Below are positions 58,178 through 64,000 of a stretch of 64,000 bases of DNA, one piece after another. Both the position numbers and the translations under genes were made by a program. The DNA lies in contig JAJEKV010000002.1 of NCBI GenBank assembly GCA_021234155.1, positions 20,211,761 through 20,275,760 on the forward strand. The letters are read 5' to 3'. Source of the stretch: Isoetes taiwanensis (Eukaryota; Streptophyta; Lycopodiopsida; Isoetales; Isoetaceae). The notes under the pieces are model-generated. The model worked only from the letters and a program-made list of their open reading frames with translations, searched no databases and was not told where the DNA came from. Every line of letters starts with the position of its first letter. The first letter of the stretch is position 1.

Positions 58178-58376
58178 TGTTAGAAATATGAGACACACAA
58201 AACTTTTCCCACAAAGACAAGATCAAATTTTATTCATATGAGATACATATTTATACATCAATATGAGCCACTATTGGACTAGTGCCACAATAGGCAAGAG
58301 TGCTATATGTGACATATGTGCCATACATGGCAAAAGGTAAAGGTGCACGTCTCCTATAGAAAGGAGATTCCAAACA
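58178..58376 (-). repeat. 3' LTR of the copia element
   Basis: 199 bp, TG..CA ends; direct copy of 62,394-62,592 with one substitution and two one-base indels seen. The TAAGT duplication lies just outside. Confidence 0.92.
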
Positions 58377-58639
58377 CCCTCCCTGCAACTTTAGCCTTTG
58401 AACAAAATAATTGTATCTCATATTTAAAGATGCCTCCAACCATCCCTCCCTGCATCTTTAATCTAGTGCTTAGATAAAAAACCTTTTGTGGGTTAAAAGG
58501 AAAAAACCCAAGCACTGTCAAAATAAATTCAAGTAACAACAGAAGATTGAACAATCCCAAGAACGGCTTTGTATAGCTCTTGTTTCTGAAGTCCTCCAAC
58601 TAAGTTTGATGTAACCAATTCATCAACCACTGCAACCAA

Positions 58640-58960
58640 ACCAATTCTCTACTTGCAACAAATGCAGCACACTCTGCCTCGTTAGATCTATCTCATTGCA
58701 TATGAATACCTAGGCATGAGTGAATTTCACCCAAGTCTACCATCTCAAAAGCTGCAGATAATAGAACTTTCACGTGATGTAAGTATGGTAAGTCATTGCA
58801 AACTAAAAATGTATCATCGACATATAAGGCAATAAAAACGTAATAAGACCCTTCTTTTTTGAAGTAAATGTTCAAATCATTCACACTAGAAAGGAATCCA
58901 GAAACCAAGTGCTCTTATCCAAGTGTTCTAATGTTAGAGCATCCTCCACAAAAATTGGAT
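58640..58960 (-). pseudogene. Copia reverse transcriptase remnant
   Basis: The minus-strand frame has Y-Y-V-F-I-A-L-Y-V-D-D-T-F-L-V, the Y-V-D-D catalytic box, then A-F-E-M-V-D-L-G-E-I and C-L-G-I-H-M-Q. Only this part of the polymerase is readable; the upstream half is lost or scrambled. The gap between this and the integrase (58.96-59.3 kb) holds low-complexity Met/Leu-rich frames only. Confidence 0.82.
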
Positions 58961-59500
58961 CATCAGTAAGATCTTCTAACATCCATTGCGTCGGCTTTCA
59001 TGCTCGACGTGCAACAACATCATCATGAGCAACCTCATGAACAATCTCATTAAGACCAACATGATCTTCCTCATCAATATTAGCAAAATCATCATTAGCA
59101 AAATTATGAACAAAGTCAAGGACATCAAGAGAAAGGTAGATTCAGTAATAGAGTAGGGGCAATGACAGGAGCATGATTTTATCAATAGAATAAAGCATCA
59201 GTAAATGGAAAGCTCATCAAAAATAGCAATATCCTCAAAGTGATATATTTTGGCATTATAGGCGTATCTAAGGAAAATAAAATAGCTTTCTTAGCAAAAT
59301 CATCGTTTTTTTTCTCTATTCAGTAGGAATATGAACATAAGCAGTACAACTGACCAAAATCGTACAAATTAGCAACATTGGGTTTATCGTACAAATTAGC
59401 AACATTGGGTTTAATAGTAGACCAAGCTTCTAGTGAAGTTTTGCCTCTCAAAAAATAAGTGAGCAAGCAAATTTGCATGTACACAGCAGCACCAACAACT

Positions 59501-60138
59501 TCAGCATAGAAACACATCCAAATTACTATGAATAAGCATGCAATGCACCACATTCATGATGGTGTAATTGTTCCTCTCAGCAGTACCATCCTGTTCATGA
59601 GAATAAGGCGCAATGTATTCAAGAACAATGCCTGAATTTGCACAAACTTTGTCAAATGCCAAGGACTTAAACTTGCCACCATTATCAGTTCGCAATCTCT
59701 GAATCATTGTTCTAGTTTGAACTCCTACCATCTTTTTGGAAGTATAAAAGACTGATAATACTTCAAGTTTTCTAGTAACAAAGTACATAAATGTATAGCC
59801 AAAGAGAATCACAGAATCATAGAATGGCCCACAAAGTTCATAATGCACCAGTTCTAAGACTCGCGTAGCATGATGTCTTTCTCCAGAGAATGAGTGGCAA
59901 TGTGACTTATCAATAGCACATGCCTCACAAGCATTCAATACTCCACAAGGTTAGCACAGCTCATGTCCAAAAAAGCTTGAAAGCTAGCATGACCAAAACA
60001 TCGATGCCACAAAATACTGATATCATCACCATGAAATATCACAACATTAGCAAACCCATCATTCATCTTGAGTTTATAAAGATTGCCTTTGATGAAAAGC
60101 TGTGGCAAAAAACAAAACCATTTTGTTTTGCAAAGCAT
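59501..60138 (-). pseudogene. Copia gag-pre-integrase and integrase remnant
   Basis: From 60,138: L-W-H-R-C-F-G-H-A-S and, in the next frame from 59,938, C-E-A-C-A-I-D-K-S-H, the HHCC zinc part. Then E-L-V-H-Y-E-L-C-G-P-F, R-L-R-T-D-N-G-G-K-F and Y-S-H-E-Q-D-G-T-A-E-R-N-N of the integrase core, where D and E are the catalytic positions. Frame changes separate the parts. Confidence 0.85.
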
Positions 60139-60234
60139 CAGACACGCCTATCAAACTGAATAAGGAAGCCTCCAATGGGACTCTAAGTAGCATACTAGCC
60201 CATTTCTAGTAAACAATCTTCAGTGAGATTCTCA

Positions 60235-60430
60235 AAAAGAGACCATCCATGAGCCTAAGCGACCATCCAAGGTCCTCATATTTAGAGACCATCCAAAGGT
60301 CTTCTTATTTAGGAACCATCCAAGGGTCTTCATCTTTAGAGACCATCCAAAGGTCTTCATATTTAGGGACCATCCAAGGGTCTTCATCTTTAGAGACCAT
60401 CCAAATGTCTTTATATTTAGTGACCATATT
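60235..60430. repeat. Tandem repeats of about 20-40 bp inside the copia element
   Basis: GACCATCCAAAGGTCTTCAT and ATTTAGGGACCATCCAAGGG alternate about six times. Frames are open in both strands because the unit is close to a multiple of three. Confidence 0.88.
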
Positions 60431-60879
60431 TTAAAAGAGGTTTCCATGTATTTTCAAAGAGCCATAAAGAACTAGCATATTGTTAGACCAAATTTTGCAC
60501 AAGATCATAAAAAGGCAAACTTATCTAGATGCCAAACAACAACATGGCAAGCTTTGACACAAAAACTTTATTTGTTAAATTCAATAAGAAAACCTATAGC
60601 ATTGAGGCAAGAAGTAGAATGGGGCAAGTGCATTGAAATTCAACACTAAAACCAATATCTAATACATGCGAAATTCCATGCCTCCTCAACAAACATCCTT
60701 AATCAACATTCATGAAAATGTTAGTTTCAAGCACATTATACAGATCTCTTACCAAGTGGACCTCATTATGAATTCCAAGGAAAGTTGTATGCTTTGTAGC
60801 AAACTTCTTGTAATAACATTCATCTTCCAAAGTCAATCTTCAAGAATTTTTTCCAATTAGAGATATTCAATCAGTTAAT

Positions 60880-61160
60880 CTCCAATAAGACTAGCAATTT
60901 CAGTAAGGCAATCTCCAATGAGATTTTGCAATTCCAATAAGCCAATCTCTAACGAGATTTTCCAATTTCCAGTAAGTCAGTTTCCAATGAGATTTTGCAA
61001 ATTCCAGTATGCCAATCTCCAATGAGATACTGGCCAATATTCATTCAATCTCCAAGGAGATTGTGAAGAACATACTTGCCAAATTTCTAGTTGGCAATTA
61101 TATATTTGTTAATTTTCAACGACATATCTTCTAGTTTGCATCTCCAATGAGATTTTCATT
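60880..61160. repeat. Degenerate tandem repeats (CAATCTCCAATGAGATTTT type)
   Basis: Six or more copies of a roughly 45-55-bp unit containing CCAATGAGATTTT.CAATT..AGTA with growing divergence, in the non-coding leader side of the copia element. Confidence 0.75.
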
Positions 61161-61569
61161 ACACACTAGCAAATCGTAAATCCGTCTACAATGAGATAGT
61201 AGAACGACAAGACATATGCCAAAATATGATATTCGTCATCGCTATATGCAATTAGAGCATGTACGAATACATCATTCAATTTCAACCCATACGTATAGAT
61301 ATACTGCAGTGCCAAAAGACACATCCATTGTAAAGAAATCAATCGACACCTCAGATTATTGAATACAAAACCAATAAACATAATACCGTCGTTCTTTACC
61401 ATAACTTGTTCATGCACATAACCAAAAATTAATCCACAATTCAAGAATAATACAGACATGCATCATCAAATGCGATTTCAACAGTGTAGCTAGCAGATAA
61501 ATCCAACTGCTAAAATTCCTAAGCACATGGTCACTGTAATAATCAAAATTTGCACACCTTCATGCTATC

Positions 61570-61740
61570 ATACTTAACTTTCATACGTAAGTTCCATCAA
61601 TTAGAACTTCCATGCTTAACTTACATGATTCAAGACTTCCATGCTTAACTTCCATGATTCAAGACTTTCATGCTTAAACTTTTATGATTCAAGACTTCCA
61701 TGCTTAACTTTCATGATTCAAGACTTTCATGCTTAATTTA
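61570..61740. repeat. Tandem repeats of about 30 bp (CATGATTCAAGACTTCCATG type)
   Basis: Four to five copies of ATGATTCAAGACTT(C/T)CATGC TTAA..TT in the copia leader region, near its primer-binding site side. Confidence 0.82.
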
Positions 61741-62380
61741 ATATGTACTTAACATCCCTGGGATATGGCTAAAGGCAATGCATATCCAACTAGTTAAGAG
61801 CAAATTCTTAGGCAAGGAATTTAATGGTAGGCAGGATTTCAACACCTTCCCTCTTCAACGAGCAAGAGATGACAAAGTCTTCAGTTTCAAATCAAAGGTT
61901 TTAGACTATTACAGCATGCTACCAATAGCTATTAGGAATCAAGAGGCAGCTGTTAAAAAGCTAGTTAGGCATATATCTTCAGGATCCATACAATGATGGT
62001 TTAGAAGATTCACAGATGTATTAAAAGGATATAGTTAATCATCAACAAGTAATACTACTTTTTATCTTCAACAAATAACAAAGAATTAACTATCCAAGAT
62101 GAATACCACTCTCCATCCTTTCTTTTTCTCCTGCAGTCTCAAAACAGGGTTAATCACTAAAATTTCGATAACTCAAAAAATATTTATCCTTTTTAGCTGA
62201 TTTTTGTTCCTACTTAAACTAGACTTTAAGTTCTTTCCAGCAAGCTTTAGATCGCATGAATCTGATCTATATTAGAAAAGTTATGGCCTTTCAAAGCAAG
62301 GCTATCTTTTTACTCCATAGCTGCGACTTTCTACTTTTGCTTTTGCATCAAACATAAGTTATAGACTGTACAACGAATCT

Positions 62381-62393
62381 GGCTCTGATACCA
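62381..62393 (-). other. Primer-binding site, initiator Met-tRNA type
   Basis: GGCTCTGATACCA on the plus strand is TGGTATCAGAGCC on the coding strand, the standard primer site complementary to the 3' end of plant initiator Met-tRNA, and touches the LTR. Confidence 0.92.
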
Positions 62394-62592
62394 TGTTAGA
62401 AATATGAGACACACAAAACTTTTCCCACAAGACAAGATCAAATTTTATTCATATGAGATACATATTTATAAATCAATATGAGCCACTATTGGACTAGTGC
62501 CACAAATAGGCAAGAGTGCTATATGTGACATATGTGCCATACATGGCAAAAGGTAAAGGTGCACGTCTCCTATAGAAAGGAGATTCCAAACA
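62394..62592 (-). repeat. 5' LTR of the copia element
   Basis: 199 bp, direct copy of 58,178-58,376; followed by TAAGT at 62,593-62,597. Confidence 0.92.
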
Positions 62593-62599
62593 TAAGTTT

Positions 62600-64000
62600 C
62601 CTGGGAGAAGGCAACGGTTCCGGCCTTTGGCTTTGGCAGAGGTTCAATTTCACAGGGCTTCCTTTTAGAATATCAGTGTTCTGTTTTTTTATTACTTCCT
62701 TGCCGGACTGGGATTTGGCGGTCCTGGCAGATCCCAGATTCATTTTTTTCTTTCCTGTCTTTGGAGGTCGTTGAAGCATTTTTGGCCAGTTTGGTCTCCA
62801 CAGAAGCAGGTCTTTTGAACTCTTCAGGTGCCATTAAGTAGATCGATTCAGATGCCTTGCTATGACTTAGGGGCAAGACATAAGCCCTCTTGTTCCTTTG
62901 GATTCTAATGAGGCCGACTTGGCCAGAATGTTCGAATCCTCGAAGCCTTGTTTTGTTTTCTCTGTTTAAGTTTGAGAGTTTAGAAATTTCTGTATTTTCT
63001 GAAGATGGGTCCGCTTCATAGGGACAGACTTCATTCTGGATCAGCTTGTTGCTCAGTACTAGCGGCACTATTAGCACAGGATCCATTCCACTAGTCCATG
63101 GTATTGCCTAGCTTTGCTATCCGTAAAAAAATTCGGTGCTCATTGACAGCCAGTGTGAATTTCTCCTGCTGCCTTTGCTATCTTCTGGAAAAGCTTTGGA
63201 TTGTGGATATTTTGTGACAGACTAATGGTTTTTGTTAATTTCAGGTGCAACATTGGAGCTTCCATGAGGTTCACGTACAAAAAATTAGAGTCCGTTGATG
63301 GACAACACATTCGTCACATTGTTCCAAATCCATGGATATTAACTTTTTGCCAAAAAAAAACAAGGTGCTACACCGTTGCCCTTTATATCCCGAGGGTGAA
63401 GTGGCTTAAATCATACTTTTGCCAAAAAAAACAAGGTGCTACGCACGAAGGGTTGCCCTCCATATCCCGAGGGTGAAGTGGCTTAAATCATACTTCAAAG
63501 TCATGTTTTAACAATCAAAATTGCTACTTCAGAATATACAATACTTGATACCATGACTTTATGAAGATTGGCTTGAAGAAATCTCTGGTCCTTGTCATCA
63601 CAACAACCCCCAATTTTTTTTATTTTTTTTTAAGAACTGTGTCATCAATATATTAAAAGAATGGTAATGTTACAAAGCAAGTGAGGAGGAAGGAGAGCTG
63701 CCCCAAAGAGACAGCGATACCTCGACACTCCATAACAAACTCACAGAAAAACTGCAACTCTACTGCTGTACAAACCGACCATCACCATCTACAACATCCA
63801 AGAAGTCCCGCCAAATGGCAAACTTCCGCTCTACTAATCCCGGGAACACCAGAAAGCTTTGAAATAGCTTGTATCTAAGTCGAGGAATGTGGAGAGGTCA
63901 GCAGGCTGGTGAAATCGAAGATCCCAACCGTCGCCCGCTTCCAAATCAGCCACACCAACCAAGCCACACCACGGATGCAAGGCTTGCTTTAAGAGCCTGC
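62600..64000. other. Right-hand spacer with a short duplication
   Basis: A minus-strand frame at 62,673-63,086 (137 codons, charged, starting M-D-P-V-L-I-V-P) has no recognised domain. A T-run near 63,613-63,632 could be the poly(A) of a minus-strand LINE end, but no coding support is visible to its right. Confidence 0.4.
63340..63495. repeat. Tandem duplication of about 70-77 bp
   Basis: TTTTGCCAAAAAAA..CAAGGTGCTAC through GTTGCCCT..ATATCCCGAGGG and TGGCTTAAATCATACTT occurs near 63,343-63,417 and 63,416-63,497, with a small insertion in the second copy. Confidence 0.85.

Larger units (their letters stand above)
58178..62592 (-). mobile_element. Ty1/copia LTR retrotransposon with complete ends, internally decayed
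   Basis: Two 199-bp LTRs (58,178-58,376 and 62,394-62,592) start TGTTAGAAATATGAG and end GATTCCAAACA. TAAGT flanks both sides (58,173-58,177 and 62,593-62,597). A primer site for initiator Met-tRNA lies at 62,381-62,393 and a purine-rich tract (minus strand GCAGGGAGGG) at 58,377-58,387. The coding strand is minus, with gag-pre-integrase, integrase and reverse transcriptase remnants from about 60.1 to 58.7 kb. The 2.2 kb after the primer site has no recognisable gag and is full of short tandem repeats. About three differences between LTRs suggest a fairly recent insertion of an already defective element. Confidence 0.93.

Noticed and set aside
59038-59165. Met/Leu-rich membrane-like frame
   Set aside because: Low-complexity ATC/CAT repeat sequence within the decayed copia element; no conserved motif.
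63610-64000. Minus-strand LINE end
   Set aside because: A T-run could be a poly(A) tail in reverse, but the sequence to its right shows no LINE coding motif.

Overview
This is nuclear DNA of a land plant with a large, repeat-rich genome. The evidence is a thylakoid-lumen type FKBP gene with seven exons, fragments of a PPR protein, a UDP-glycosyltransferase and a plant-type protein kinase, plant Ty1/copia and Ty3/gypsy elements, an L1-type LINE and a CACTA DNA transposon. The species cannot be named from the sequence. Only one gene (FKBP, 47.06-49.29 kb, minus strand) looks close to functional. Almost everything else is transposons, broken genes or unassigned spacer.

Layout. 0-5.9 kb: spacer with a broken SLY1 (Sec1/Munc18-type) fragment near 2.1-2.6 kb. 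5.9-8.38 kb, plus strand: an intron-containing Ulp1-type (C48) SUMO-protease-like gene, followed directly by an FCP1/SCP-like (HAD) phosphatase domain. 8,379-20,826: a 12.4-kb CACTA-type transposon with near-perfect 30-bp terminal inverted repeats and a 3-bp CAA target duplication, inserted inside the phosphatase exon, which resumes in frame at 20,827. Its interior holds a GC-rich nested tandem array (about 1.1-kb units with about 300-bp subunits), an almost pure 770-nt pyrimidine tract, a tandem array with tRNA-like B boxes, and a few small unrecognised exons, but no transposase that I can recognise. 21.4-39.8 kb, minus strand: a long broken gene in three blocks (39.83-39.18, 31.50-30.75 and 22.70-21.47 kb). 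Its motifs (V-M-D-F-A-E-N-Y, W-S-D-G-C-A-A-Q-F-K, H-G-K-x-x-x-D-G) suggest an RNase H-fold transposase-like protein. Its first intron carries a young 7.0-kb Ty3/gypsy element (32,120-39,141; TSD TGAGC). 40.1-45.6 kb: decayed copia fragments with a LINE segment embedded in the reverse transcriptase. 47-49.3 kb: FKBP gene. 49.7-50.5 kb: kinase retrocopy. 53 and 55 kb: UGT and PPR fragments. 58,178-62,592: a complete-ended but internally decayed copia element (TSD TAAGT). The rest is spacer with many local duplications.

The most interesting reading is that the plus-strand Ulp1 + FCP1-like unit and the minus-strand transposase-like gene converge at about 21.2-21.4 kb once the CACTA and gypsy insertions are set aside. 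They could be the two convergent transcription units of one large, old and possibly undescribed DNA transposon that later became a nesting site for other elements. I could not find its terminal repeats by eye, so this remains a hypothesis.
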